From: Deinococcus ficus
GTDB taxonomy: Bacteria; Deinococcota; Deinococci; Deinococcales; Deinococcaceae
Direction of reading: 5' to 3'
Assembly (NCBI RefSeq): GCF_003444775.1
Contig: NZ_CP021084.1
Location: 62,001 to 126,000 of the forward strand
Length of the DNA: 64,000 bases
How positions within the stretch are numbered: position 1 is the stretch's first letter; each line of letters opens with the position of its first letter. The notes under the pieces are model-generated. The model did not search any database and was not told where the DNA came from. It worked only from the letters and a program-made list of their open reading frames with translations. Made by a program: the position numbers and the translations under genes. Positions 43,692-52,195 of the stretch are shown in pieces.

Positions 43692-44533
43692 GCGCCAAGC
43701 TCCGCAACAACACTGCGCCGCTGAAAGTGGCGGTCGTCGGCGTCGGCGGGACCGGCTCGGAAGTGCTCAGCGCCCTGATCAACGTGCACCTGGGCCTGCG
43801 CGCGCTGGGCAAACCCGGCTTGGAAGTCCATGCCTTCGACCCGGACACCGTCAGCGAAGCGAACCTGGTCCGCCAGCGCTACTACCCTCAGGACATCGGC
43901 CTGCCCAAGGCGAAGGTGCTGATTCACCGCATCAACCTCTCGATGGGCGGGGCCATGGGCGTGAAATGGGTCGGGCAGCCCTTCCGGTTCGATTCGGAGT
44001 GCGCGCGTTATCCCTGGGACATCGTGCTCAGCTGCGTCGACAGCCGTAAGGAGCGCCGGAAGCTCCACGGCTACGCCTCCCAGAAGCGATTCACGAAGTG
44101 GGCCTTGTGGGGCGATTTCGGCAACGACTCGGACCGCGGTCAGGTGCTGTTCGGTGAACCGGGGCGGTCGAAATACGCGCTGCCGTGGGCCACGCAGCTG
44201 CACCCGGATCTGATTGACCTCAGCCTGCCGGACGATGACACGCCCAGCTGCTCGACGATCGAGGCCATCGAACGCCAGGGACTGCTGATCAACAAGACCG
44301 TGGCGACCCTCGGCGTGCAGCTGCTGTGGGAGGCCCTGAAGACCGGGAAGATGGCGCACCACGGGTACTACTTCAACTACTCGCGCGGGTCGTTCCAGGG
44401 TGTCCCGATTCCCCCGGAGTGCGTGAACGTCAAGGCTCCGCAGGAGCGCGCCGCCAAGGCCGGACCGGCCCGCGCCGCTGCCCGGCGTGCGGCGCCGGCC
44501 CAGCGTCCGGTGCCGGGCGCCGCGCGCCCCTGA
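43679..44533 (+). CDS. PRTRC system ThiF/E1-like protein
   Basis: GTG 43679 with GGGAG upstream starts the protein inside the end of PRTRC B. A Rossmann fold opens with VAVVGVGGTGSE (residues 17-28), the ATP site of E1/ThiF adenylyltransferases, followed by FDPDTVSEANLVRQRYYPQDIG, which fits the Asp-x-Asp and Arg of ATP binding. A second half has TPSCSTIEAIERQGLLINK, typical for PRTRC ThiF. The C-terminus is an Ala/Pro/Arg tail. It may activate a small beta-grasp partner; PRTRC C is a candidate only by genomic association. Confidence 0.9.
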   Translation: MHRLSAKLRNNTAPLKVAVVGVGGTGSEVLSALINVHLGLRALGKPGLEVHAFDPDTVSEANLVRQRYYPQDIGLPKAKVLIHRINLSMGGAMGVKWVGQPFRFDSECARYPWDIVLSCVDSRKERRKLHGYASQKRFTKWALWGDFGNDSDRGQVLFGEPGRSKYALPWATQLHPDLIDLSLPDDDTPSCSTIEAIERQGLLINKTVATLGVQLLWEALKTGKMAHHGYYFNYSRGSFQGVPIPPECVNVKAPQERAAKAGPARAAARRAAPAQRPVPGAARP

Positions 44534-44571
44534 AGCCGTTCACCCACCTGCCGGGTACAACGGAAGGGAAG

Positions 44572-45087
44572 ATGCCACACGATGCCCCTTTGCCGTCCTC
44601 CACCGCCGCGCTCCGCGGCCGCCTGGCCAGACTGCTGGTCCTGGCGGCCACCGTGGGGACCCTGACCAGCACGCCCATCTCCGCGCAAAGCGGCGAGGAC
44701 CAGGCCAACATCGCACCGACCCGGATCGTGCAGCGCCTCGGCACGGCGCCGCAGTACAGCTACGAACCGCAACGCACGGCCAAGCGCGGCCAGACGGTGA
44801 TTCAGGAGACCGCCATCCGCGCTGAGCGGGGCACCCTGCGCAACTTCACGGTCACGGTGCCCGTTCCGCCCAAAACCCGGTTCGCGGGCATCGAAACCCT
44901 CCCGGACGGCGCCCGGGTGCGTTACAGCACCGACGGCGTCAAGTTCAGTGCGGTGCCGAAAGTCCGCAAGAGTGACGGGCGCGTCGCGGCGGCGCTGCCC
45001 CGCGAGTACATCGCGCTGCAGGTCACGCTGCCGGAACTGCTGGCCGGGGACACCGCGTACGTCCGCCTGCTGATCACGCTCTTCTGA
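44572..45087 (+). CDS. Secreted protein with single beta-sandwich domain
   Basis: The start ATG 44572 follows GGAAGGG, after a short CACCC element. A signal segment (LLVLAATVGTLTSTPISAQ) is followed by about 130 residues of beta-rich sequence (GTLRNFTVTVPVPPKTRF, DGARVRYSTDG, EYIALQVTLPELLAGDTAYV), which resembles DUF11/CARDB-type units that often appear in surface proteins. It lies just after the PRTRC ThiF gene but has a strong hairpin behind it. Confidence 0.75.
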   Translation: MPHDAPLPSSTAALRGRLARLLVLAATVGTLTSTPISAQSGEDQANIAPTRIVQRLGTAPQYSYEPQRTAKRGQTVIQETAIRAERGTLRNFTVTVPVPPKTRFAGIETLPDGARVRYSTDGVKFSAVPKVRKSDGRVAAALPREYIALQVTLPELLAGDTAYVRLLITLF

Positions 45088-45133
45088 AGGCCGCCGCCTG
45101 AGCGCCGGCGCCTCACCACCACGAAGAACCCCC

Positions 45134-45162
45134 CTCACCTCCCGGCATCTGCGGGAGGTGAG
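45134..45162 (+). terminator. 11-bp hairpin after the secreted-protein gene
   Basis: CTCACCTCCCG (45134-45144) pairs with CGGGAGGTGAG (45152-45162) around a 7-base loop. CCGCTGTTTC follows. The arm contains CACCTCC, identical to the anti-Shine-Dalgarno sequence of 16S rRNA. Confidence 0.6.
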
Positions 45163-45235
45163 CCGCTGTTTCAGGTCCCCGGCGTGGGGACCGCCGGCCG
45201 CCGCGCCGGGCCCGCCACCCAGTGAGGAGCACACC

Positions 45236-45877
45236 ATGACCCGAGCATCCACCCGTCCCGACCTGTCCACCATTCCGTTCACCATTCACGTGACCAACAA
45301 CCTGGGCCATCAGGGTTCCATGACGCTGCCCAACGTGCAGGCCGCCATGGACGTCATTCGCGAGGTCAGCCGCCTGGGCTACCGCTGCGGAACGGTCCCG
45401 CCCGGCGGCATCGAGCTGCCCATGCGCATGTTCCCGGTGTTCGACTGGTCCGTCATCGGCGCGGACAAGCCGTTCATCGTCGGGGAGGGCGCCGATGCCA
45501 AGTTGATGGTCCGGCACGGCGGGTTCGTGTACTCCCACCGCTGGGGCCCGGCCGTGTCGAGCGCCAAACTCAAGCTCCCTGCGAAGGTCTGGTTCTCCAG
45601 GGGCGCGAAGCAGACCGACGATGAGCAGGCCAAGCAGGGCACGGACGCCATCGAGTACGTCCGCTTGATCTCGTTCTCCGGCTCGGGCTTCCTTACCCCA
45701 GCGTACTGCGTACCTGACAGCGTGGACGCCCGCGGCAACATCCTTGAGCGGTGCAACACCTTACCGGGAACAGACGGCGTGGCGTTCGAGGCCTACTTCA
45801 ACCAGCTGGAGGCCGAGCGGGCCGACTATCTGCGCAACCGGACGCAGCCCCGCGCCGCCCACGCCGCTCCTCACTAA
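45236..45877 (+). CDS. Protein of unknown function
   Basis: The start ATG 45236 follows GTGAGGAG. The 213-residue product shows a beta-rich N-terminal part (IPFTIHVTNNLGHQGSMTLP, IELPMRMFPVFDW) and a C-terminal helix (FEAYFNQLEAERADYL). No signal peptide, no known motif. It stands between two winged-helix or regulator genes and the PRTRC cassette. Confidence 0.7.
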   Translation: MTRASTRPDLSTIPFTIHVTNNLGHQGSMTLPNVQAAMDVIREVSRLGYRCGTVPPGGIELPMRMFPVFDWSVIGADKPFIVGEGADAKLMVRHGGFVYSHRWGPAVSSAKLKLPAKVWFSRGAKQTDDEQAKQGTDAIEYVRLISFSGSGFLTPAYCVPDSVDARGNILERCNTLPGTDGVAFEAYFNQLEAERADYLRNRTQPRAAHAAPH

Positions 45878-45985
45878 GCCCTCACGTTTCGGGCCAGGGC
45901 TGCCGCATGGTTGACGGGAGGAAGCACCGGCGGCAACCCTGGTGACAGGCAGGAACATCCCCTCAACTCCAGAAGGCCAACGACC

Positions 45986-46405
45986 ATGACCCAGTACTCC
46001 GAACGCACCGTCCACACCGTCCTGAACCTCGCTTTCATCCGGCCCCGCAAGAACGACGAACTCGCCAAACTGACCGGGCTGCCCATTCCCGTCATGCGGG
46101 AACTGCTGCGGCACCTGGTGGAGTCGGGACGGATGTTCGACACGCGTTCGCGACGGGAAACCCACTTCCACACCGTGGTCACGGTCGCTCCCGGCCAGGC
46201 CGCGCAGACCAGTGACATGCTCGCGCGCATCCTCAAACTGCTGGCCCGTCACCCGAACAAGATGTTCACCGCCAAGGAAGTCGCCCACCAGACCGGCACT
46301 GACCTCGAAACCACCGTGCAGAGCCTTTCCAGCGGTGTGCTGCAGGGCAACGTGCGCCTCAATCCCGTCGGGGCGCTGCGGCTGTACGGCCTCGCGGCCG
46401 CCTGA
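45986..46405 (+). CDS. Tandem winged-helix DNA-binding protein
   Basis: A 139-residue protein with two similar winged-helix units: KNDELAKLTGLPIPVMRELL with the wing SGRMFDTRSRR, and then LLARHPNKMFTAKEVAHQTGTDLETTVQSL with NVRLNPVGALRLYGL. The weak ribosome site (AGAAGG) is spaced for ATG 45986. A plasmid transcription regulator is likely, the target unknown. Confidence 0.8.
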   Translation: MTQYSERTVHTVLNLAFIRPRKNDELAKLTGLPIPVMRELLRHLVESGRMFDTRSRRETHFHTVVTVAPGQAAQTSDMLARILKLLARHPNKMFTAKEVAHQTGTDLETTVQSLSSGVLQGNVRLNPVGALRLYGLAAA

Positions 46406-46466
46406 CCTGCCGGGCGCGCGGCGCGCAACCACCCGCGCGTCTCCCACACTGACCCCAGGAGGCAAG

Positions 46467-46916
46467 GTGAAACGACACCGCCCACACTGGGGTTTCGAAC
46501 GGTTCCTGCACGCCGCGGCCGTCAGCCTGCTGATGCTGCTGATCTCCCGCGTCTACGCGGTGTACGCCCCCAGCGGCTCATGGCGCCGCGCCGCCCTGAG
46601 CGTCTCGCACGTGCTGTTCCTGGCCACCCTCGCGTTCGTGCTCACCCACCTGCACCTGGTCGTGTGGAACGGGGTGCACGCCCGGTACATCAAGGCCCGC
46701 ATCGTCGGGCTGGGCCTGCTCACCGGCGTGGCCGTGACGCAGACGGGCCTCAACCCGGTGCTGATGCTCCCCCTCGGCGGCGTGCTGTGCACTGGGATCA
46801 TCACCGCGCAGCTGCGCCGGCACAACCTCACCGCCCGCCGCGCCGCCCACCGGTTGCCGGCCCTGCGGGAGGCGCGGCCCGCGCCAGGTGAATCGGCGCG
46901 CAGCGACCCCCACTGA
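46467..46916 (+). CDS. Integral membrane protein of unknown function
   Basis: GTG 46467 follows AGGAGG. The 149 residues hold three to four membrane helices (AAAVSLLMLLISRVYAV, VLFLATLAFVLTHLHLVV, VGLGLLTGVAVTQ, MLPLGGVLCTGIITAQL) and a basic cytoplasmic C-terminus. No family is recognised. It precedes the topoisomerase gene, whose own leaderless promoter suggests separate expression. Confidence 0.7.
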   Translation: MKRHRPHWGFERFLHAAAVSLLMLLISRVYAVYAPSGSWRRAALSVSHVLFLATLAFVLTHLHLVVWNGVHARYIKARIVGLGLLTGVAVTQTGLNPVLMLPLGGVLCTGIITAQLRRHNLTARRAAHRLPALREARPAPGESARSDPH

Positions 46917-46938
46917 CCGCACCCACCCGGCACGGGCC

Positions 46939-46944
46939 TAAGGT
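46939..46944 (+). promoter_or_regulatory. Leaderless-type -10 (TAAGGT) for topA
   Basis: TAAGGT is followed by six bases (GCGGTT) and ATG 46951. No ribosome site is visible between them. Confidence 0.45.
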
Positions 46945-46950
46945 GCGGTT

Positions 46951-49005
46951 ATGACCACGCTCGTGATCGTCGAAAGCCCAGGCAAGATCAAGAAGATCAA
47001 GGAGTACCTGGGACCCGGCTATGAAGTGCTGGCCAGTGTCGGACACGTCCGGGACCTGCCCGGCACCCGCGAGCAGGTCCCGAAAGTGATCGCCGGGGAA
47101 CCCTGGGCCAAGCTGGGCGTGAACCCGTCGACGTTCCAGCCCTACTACGTCGTTTCGCCCGGTAAAACCGACGTGGTGCAGCGCCTGAAAGCCGCCCACG
47201 CGAGGGCCGACCGGACCCTGCTCGCCATGGACCAGGACCGTGAGGGGGAAGCCATTGCCTGGCACGTCTCGCGGGTCATCGGGGATCAGCATCCCCAGCG
47301 CATCACCTTCACCGAAATCACCAAAGACGCCCTGGCCAGGGCCGTGAACAACCCCCGACCCCTGAACATGAGCCTGGTCGGGGCGCAGGAAGCGCGCCGC
47401 ATTCTCGACCGCCTCGTCGGCTACGAAGTCTCCCCGCTGCTGTGGGACGCCATCGGCCCCAGGCTCTCCGCCGGCCGGGTGCAGAGCGCGACCCTGCTCC
47501 TGCTCGTGCAGCGGGACCTGGCCCGTATGGCGTTCAGGAGCGCCGAGTACTGGGTGCTGCGCGCCGACGCCCACACCAGCCCCAGCTTCACGGCCACGGT
47601 CACCGCCTCCAAAACGCGTGAGTTTCCCCACGGACGCGACCTCGCCAAAGCCTCGGACTTCGCACCGGACGGCACCCTCAAACCGGACCGGGACGTGCTG
47701 CAGCTCACCGAAGCGCAGGCCAGCGCCATCCTGGGCGTCATTGACGGGAAGACCGCCACCGTCACCCAGGTTGAGCGCAGTGAGGTCCGCTCGAAACCCA
47801 GACCGCCGTTCGTGACCGACACCCTCCAGCAGGCCGGTGAGCGGCTGGGACTGAGCATCGATCAAGTGATGAGCGTGGCCCAGGAACTCTACGAGGGCGG
47901 GTACATCACCTACATGCGGACCGACAGCGTCTCGCTCAGCGAAGAGGCGCTCCTGGCCGCACGCGCTGAAGTCAGTCACCTGTTCGGCGCTCCGGCACTG
48001 CCGCCTCAGCCCCGCCAGTACGCCACGAGGGACAAAAACGCCCAGGAAGCGCACGAAGCCATCCGCCCGTCCGGCAGCACCTTCCGGCGTCCCGACGACC
48101 TGAAGGCCGAACTCAGTGCCCCGCAGCTGCTGCTCTACACCGCCATCTACCAGCGCACCGTGGCGTCTCAGATGCACGACACCGTCTACGCCCAGACGAA
48201 CGTCGTCCTGACCTGCGGGCCCGCCACCCTCGCCGCCAGCGGACGAATCCTCACCTTCGCCGGCCACACCCGGCTCCTCAACGACGCGGAAGAAGGCGAC
48301 GACAGTCAGGCGCTGCCCGACCTGGACGTCGGCAGCAGCATGCGCCTCAGCGCCAAAGAGGCCGAACTGAAGAAGACCAGCGCGCCGGGCCGCTACACGC
48401 CCGCCAGCCTGATCAAGGCCATGAAAAGTGCCGGAATCGGCCGTCCCGCCACGTACCAGGCGACCGTCAAAACCCTCAACGACCGCGGCTATACCGTCCA
48501 GTTGGGCAAACACCTCGGCGTGAGCGCCCTGGGTCTGCTGGTCGGGTCCTACCTGAACAAGCAGTTGAAGAAATTGATGTCCAAGGACTTCACGGCAGGC
48601 ATGGAGCATGACCTCGACCGCGTCGCACAGGGCGAACTCACCCGCGTGCAGTACCTCACCCGCGCCTGGAGTGAAGAACTCGCTCCCCTGATCCGACAGG
48701 CGGAGAAAACCCCGCCGCTCCTGCGCCTCCCGCACCTGGAGGGCGTCACCCTGCACGCCACTCGGGACGGGGTGCAGATCCGGTCCGCCGCCGGGACGGG
48801 CACCATCCCCCTGACGGTGGCCCCGGCCGACCTGAAACCCGGCGACGTCGACAAGGTGATCCGCGGAACCTACGCCCCCAAACGCGCTGCCCGCAGCGGT
48901 GGGGGAGAGCGCAAATCCCGCGCGGCCCACAACGAGAAAGCCGCCAGCGCCCGCCCCCGGAAACCCCGGAGCGGCACGAAGAAAAGTTCGTCCCGCAGCC
49001 GCTGA
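46951..49005 (+). CDS. topA: Type IA DNA topoisomerase I, plasmid-encoded
   Basis: A 684-residue enzyme. A Toprim domain begins VIVESPGKIKKIKEYLG, with DQDREGE at residues 94-100 (metal and phosphate binding). The active-site Tyr is in YITYMRTDS (Tyr321). Further typical motifs are ESLGPMAS-like SAGRVQSATLLLLVQRDL and RYTPASLIKAM. It relaxes negative supercoils by single-strand passage. The C-terminal zinc ribbons of chromosomal TopA are missing; instead there is a Lys/Arg/Ser-rich tail. A TopA-type zinc ribbon is found on a separate protein at 52196-52729. Confidence 0.93.
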   Translation: MTTLVIVESPGKIKKIKEYLGPGYEVLASVGHVRDLPGTREQVPKVIAGEPWAKLGVNPSTFQPYYVVSPGKTDVVQRLKAAHARADRTLLAMDQDREGEAIAWHVSRVIGDQHPQRITFTEITKDALARAVNNPRPLNMSLVGAQEARRILDRLVGYEVSPLLWDAIGPRLSAGRVQSATLLLLVQRDLARMAFRSAEYWVLRADAHTSPSFTATVTASKTREFPHGRDLAKASDFAPDGTLKPDRDVLQLTEAQASAILGVIDGKTATVTQVERSEVRSKPRPPFVTDTLQQAGERLGLSIDQVMSVAQELYEGGYITYMRTDSVSLSEEALLAARAEVSHLFGAPALPPQPRQYATRDKNAQEAHEAIRPSGSTFRRPDDLKAELSAPQLLLYTAIYQRTVASQMHDTVYAQTNVVLTCGPATLAASGRILTFAGHTRLLNDAEEGDDSQALPDLDVGSSMRLSAKEAELKKTSAPGRYTPASLIKAMKSAGIGRPATYQATVKTLNDRGYTVQLGKHLGVSALGLLVGSYLNKQLKKLMSKDFTAGMEHDLDRVAQGELTRVQYLTRAWSEELAPLIRQAEKTPPLLRLPHLEGVTLHATRDGVQIRSAAGTGTIPLTVAPADLKPGDVDKVIRGTYAPKRAARSGGGERKSRAAHNEKAASARPRKPRSGTKKSSSRSR

Positions 49006-49056
49006 ACCACGCCAGGTGCGAGAGGCGTCACGCGCTGAAACCACCCAACTGCCGCC

Positions 49057-49062
49057 TACGTT
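49057..49062 (+). promoter_or_regulatory. Leaderless-type -10 (TACGTT) with CTGAAA -35
   Basis: CTGAAA (49035-49040), a 16-base spacer, TACGTT, then seven bases and ATG 49070. This is the best-formed leaderless promoter in the window. Confidence 0.5.
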
Positions 49063-49069
49063 GAGAGGC

Positions 49070-49726
49070 ATGGATCCCACCGAGCGCCTCCAAGTCCTCA
49101 AGCGCGAAACCGTGCTTCTGGACCACCTCCAGCGCGTTGACGTGCTCACCCTCAGCCAGACCCTCACCTTCCGCACGCAGACCCTGCGCGGCTTCACCCT
49201 CAAACCCGCCAAGGGCCGGACCACGAGCTACACCAACCGCGCGAACGTCACCGCCGTGAACGTCACCACCAACCGGCTGATCGTCGTTCATGCCCGCGGC
49301 GCCGTGCATATCTCCGGTGAGGTGCTCGACGGCAAACACCGGTCACTGCTGCTGCTCAGCCTCACCGAGAGTGACCTGAAAGCCAGCCCCGGCGAACTCA
49401 GCCTGGTGATGGGCACGCGCCTCCTCGACGCGCAGGACATCCTCGCCGAGCCCCACCTGCCGGTCGAGGCCGAAGCCGCCCCCGCCGCCCCGGAAAAGCG
49501 CCGCCGCAGACGCGCAGCCGACGACGCCACCGACGCTCCGGCGCCCGCGGACGCAAGCCGGGATGACGTGACGCCCGTACACGCGGAGCTCAACGTTCAC
49601 GCCCACGCGGCGGACCAGACCGGCATCCAGCCGCCCAGCGCCGGTCAGGACCTCACGGCCGCCGCCGATCCCGCTGCCGGCGGCCTCCAACCCGACGAGC
49701 CCGACCTTCACGACATGCCCTTCTGA
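49070..49726 (+). CDS. Unknown protein with SSB-like acidic C-terminal tip
   Basis: A 218-residue protein. The N-terminal 130 residues look like a compact alpha/beta domain (LQVLKRETVLLDHLQRVD, TNRLIVVHARGAVHISGEV, HRSLLLLSLTESDLK). After a basic patch (EKRRRRRAADD) comes an acidic, Ala/Pro-rich tail ending DEPDLHDMPF. SSB proteins end in a similar acidic tip with Pro-Phe (for example DDDIPF), which binds helicases, topoisomerases and nucleases. With topA right upstream, recruitment of replication proteins is a reasonable inference. No OB-fold motif was recognised. Confidence 0.7.
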   Translation: MDPTERLQVLKRETVLLDHLQRVDVLTLSQTLTFRTQTLRGFTLKPAKGRTTSYTNRANVTAVNVTTNRLIVVHARGAVHISGEVLDGKHRSLLLLSLTESDLKASPGELSLVMGTRLLDAQDILAEPHLPVEAEAAPAAPEKRRRRRAADDATDAPAPADASRDDVTPVHAELNVHAHAADQTGIQPPSAGQDLTAAADPAAGGLQPDEPDLHDMPF

Positions 49727-49728
49727 CG

Positions 49729-50280
49729 ATGTCCCTGTTGCCCAGCGATCTCCCCAGCCTGCTGTTTCTCGGGCTTCTGACCACCGTGTGGGTGGGCTTT
49801 GACAGCACGCGCCCAGAACGGCAGCCCACCGGTCACGGCCAACTCGTCAGCCGCCGGTCCTGGGCGGACATCGCGGTCCTGTCGCTGGTCAACATCACTG
49901 TGGACGCCCTGCTCGCCTGGCAGGCCTTCGTATTCGTCGACCACCTGTTCGCGCACACGCCCCTGGTGCCGCTGGCCGCGCTGAGTCTCGCCACCGTCGC
50001 CGTCAAGCGTCTGCTCAGGCGCAGTTTCACCCAGCAGGTCCGGATGCTGCCTGAAGGCCTGAACATCACCCAATGGAACAAGCAGCGCCTCTTCCAGTGG
50101 AACAGCATCGAGCACGTCAGTCCCTTCCTCACCCACTCCGTCATCCAGCGCCACGGCACCGCCCCAGGCTGGCTGCGTCAGTACCACCTCGCCTGCACGA
50201 TCGACCTCAGCCGGATCCGCCCCCACATCAAACCCACCGTTCACCTGCGGACCGTTCCCGCAAAGCAGAGGAGCCGATGA
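49729..50280 (+). CDS. Membrane protein with PH-like cytoplasmic domain
   Basis: A 183-residue protein starting 2 bases after the previous stop. Membrane helices at the start (LPSLLFLGLLTTVWVGF) and in the middle (LVNITVDALLAWQAFVFV, LVPLAALSLATVAV). The rest (QQVRMLPEGLNITQWNKQRLFQWNSIEHVSPF) resembles a bacterial PH-like domain as found after membrane pairs. It overlaps the DsbA-like gene by four bases. Confidence 0.7.
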   Translation: MSLLPSDLPSLLFLGLLTTVWVGFDSTRPERQPTGHGQLVSRRSWADIAVLSLVNITVDALLAWQAFVFVDHLFAHTPLVPLAALSLATVAVKRLLRRSFTQQVRMLPEGLNITQWNKQRLFQWNSIEHVSPFLTHSVIQRHGTAPGWLRQYHLACTIDLSRIRPHIKPTVHLRTVPAKQRSR

Positions 50281-50963
50281 CCCCAGACCCACCCTCAACC
50301 CGCGCGAACAAGAACCGCAACACCGTCATCTACACGACCATGGCCGCCGGCGTCATCGGCACCGCGTTCCTGCTGTTCGCACCCACCCGCGAGGACCAGG
50401 CCCTCAAGGAGCGCCAGGCCATCGCCACCGAGGGACGCCCGGTCCTGGGTGACCGCAGCAAAGGCCAGCCGGTCGTCGTGTTCCTCGACTACGCCTGCCC
50501 CGCCTGCGCGGAGTTCGAGAAGCAGATGCCCGCCATCAAACGCGAACTGATCGACACCGGAAAGATGCACCTGATCGTGCTGCACTCCCCGTTCATCAGT
50601 GAAACCAGCACCCGGGCGGCGCAGGCGGCGGAGTGCGTGCACCGTGAATCCCCCAACCGGTTCTGGGCCTACCACCAGGCCCTCTTCACCGCACAAGGCG
50701 ACGAAAAGCAGGACTGGGCCACGCCAGAGCTTCTGCGCCGCCTCGCCGGGACCGCCGGCGTGAACCTCAACCGCTACGACACCTGCCTCGCGAAAGGAGA
50801 AAGCACCGCTGCCGTACAAGCCGACCTTCAGGAACACAAGAACGTCCGCATGCTCGGCACGCCGACCGTGTTCGTCAACGGTTACCGCACGCCCGCCGGC
50901 GGCCAGGACATCCTCGACGCCCTCAACAAACACGCCACCACCGCCACAAGGAGCACCCCATGA
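50277..50963 (+). CDS. Membrane-anchored DsbA-like thiol-disulfide oxidoreductase
   Basis: ATG 50277 overlaps the previous stop (ATGA). The 228-residue protein has one N-terminal membrane helix (VIYTTMAAGVIGTAFLLF), then a thioredoxin fold with active site CPAC (Cys74, Cys77) and the cis-Pro loop RMLGTPTVFVNG. It would oxidise or reorganise disulfides in the periplasm. Its start is coupled to the membrane protein before it and its end overlaps the SlpA-like gene, so it may serve the folding of that surface protein. Confidence 0.9.
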   Translation: MTPDPPSTRANKNRNTVIYTTMAAGVIGTAFLLFAPTREDQALKERQAIATEGRPVLGDRSKGQPVVVFLDYACPACAEFEKQMPAIKRELIDTGKMHLIVLHSPFISETSTRAAQAAECVHRESPNRFWAYHQALFTAQGDEKQDWATPELLRRLAGTAGVNLNRYDTCLAKGESTAAVQADLQEHKNVRMLGTPTVFVNGYRTPAGGQDILDALNKHATTATRSTP

Positions 50964-52126
50964 CCCGATTCACTGCCCTGACCCTCGCCCTGACCCTCGG
51001 CCTCGCCTCCGCCCAGACCACCGCGCCGGCTCCTGCCACGCCTGCGGCCCCGGTCACCGCCACACCGATCATCACCGACGTTCCCGCCGGCCACTGGGCG
51101 CGTGAGGCGATCATCCTGCTCGTGCAAAAAGGCGTGATCCTCGGGTACCCGGACGGCACGTTCCGCGGTCAGGGCACGCTCACCCGCTACGAAGCCGCGC
51201 AGATCTTCGCCCGCCTGCTCCAGACGGGCGTCCTGCAAAGCCCCACCGTCCAGCAGACACTCACCCAGGCCGACCTGGACCTGATCACCAAAGCGATCAG
51301 TGACCTCGCCGCGCAGATCGTCACCATCGACAACCGACTCAAAGACGTCATCGCCGACCTGGACAACGTCAAGGCCCGCCTCGCCACCACCGAGCAGACC
51401 CTGCAGCAGGTCGTGACGGTCGCGGCCACCCACACCGAAGTGCAGGCCAGCGCGGACAAGGTCCGGGCCGAGACCCAGGCGGCCCTGGCCACCAAGGCGG
51501 ACGTCGCCACCACGGCCGCGCTCGACGCCCGCATCAAGGCCCTGGAAGCGGAACGCGACGCAGCCCTCGCCGCGGCCGCCAAAGCCAAAGCCGATGCCGA
51601 CGCGGCAGCTGCGGCCGCGATCGTCGCCAAGGGTGAGGTCGTCACGCCCGGCAGCCAGCCGCAGGCGACCTTCACCGTCGGCGACCGCCCCAAAACCAGC
51701 GTCGGTGGCGGGATCGGCAAGGACCTGAACCTTGGCGGCATCGACTACCAGTTGCAGATCGAACGCGCTGACCTCCTCTTCGGAACCGGTCTGCGCCTGA
51801 ACGCCAGCTTCAACCCCACGGCCCGCGCGTACGGCGCGGACCTGCACGCCGTGAAATCCTTCTACACCAACACTGGGTTCAACCCCTACGTCGGTTTCGG
51901 CGGCGGCTTCACCGTCAGCCCCTCGTGGGTCGACGCCGCCATCGCCGCCACCGACCTGTACTTCGGCGCGCTCGGCGGCGTCAGCTACGACTTCACTGAC
52001 ACCATGCAGCTGTACGCCGAACTCAACGGACGCTACTACCTCAGCGGGAACGGCACCGCCACCGGCCAGCAGGACAAGAACGCCCTGGGGCTGCGGGTCA
52101 ACGTCGGCGCGCGACTGATGTTCTAA
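50960..52126 (+). CDS. SlpA-like S-layer/outer-membrane protein with one SLH domain
   Basis: A signal peptide (FTALTLALTLGLASA) is followed by an Ala/Pro linker and one SLH domain (DVPAGHWAREAIILLVQKGVI, GYPDGTFRGQGTLTRYEAAQI). Then a long coiled coil (residues 90-215; TIDNRLKDVIADLDNVKARL, ALEAERDAALAAAAKAK) and a C-terminal barrel ending LGLRVNVGARLMF, with the terminal Phe typical of outer-membrane proteins. This SLH-coiled-coil-barrel order is that of Deinococcus-Thermus SlpA/HPI-associated proteins, which bind murein-linked polymers and span the outer membrane. This copy is short (388 residues). Confidence 0.88.
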   Translation: MTRFTALTLALTLGLASAQTTAPAPATPAAPVTATPIITDVPAGHWAREAIILLVQKGVILGYPDGTFRGQGTLTRYEAAQIFARLLQTGVLQSPTVQQTLTQADLDLITKAISDLAAQIVTIDNRLKDVIADLDNVKARLATTEQTLQQVVTVAATHTEVQASADKVRAETQAALATKADVATTAALDARIKALEAERDAALAAAAKAKADADAAAAAAIVAKGEVVTPGSQPQATFTVGDRPKTSVGGGIGKDLNLGGIDYQLQIERADLLFGTGLRLNASFNPTARAYGADLHAVKSFYTNTGFNPYVGFGGGFTVSPSWVDAAIAATDLYFGALGGVSYDFTDTMQLYAELNGRYYLSGNGTATGQQDKNALGLRVNVGARLMF

Positions 52127-52195
52127 ACCTCCACCTGACGCGCGGCGGCAAGGGGCGAGACCAGCCACTTCCCGCCGCGTCCCACTGGACACACC

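Noticed and set aside
49070..49726. Calling the protein a true SSB
   Set aside because: Only the tail resembles SSB; the N-terminal domain does not show an OB-fold pattern.
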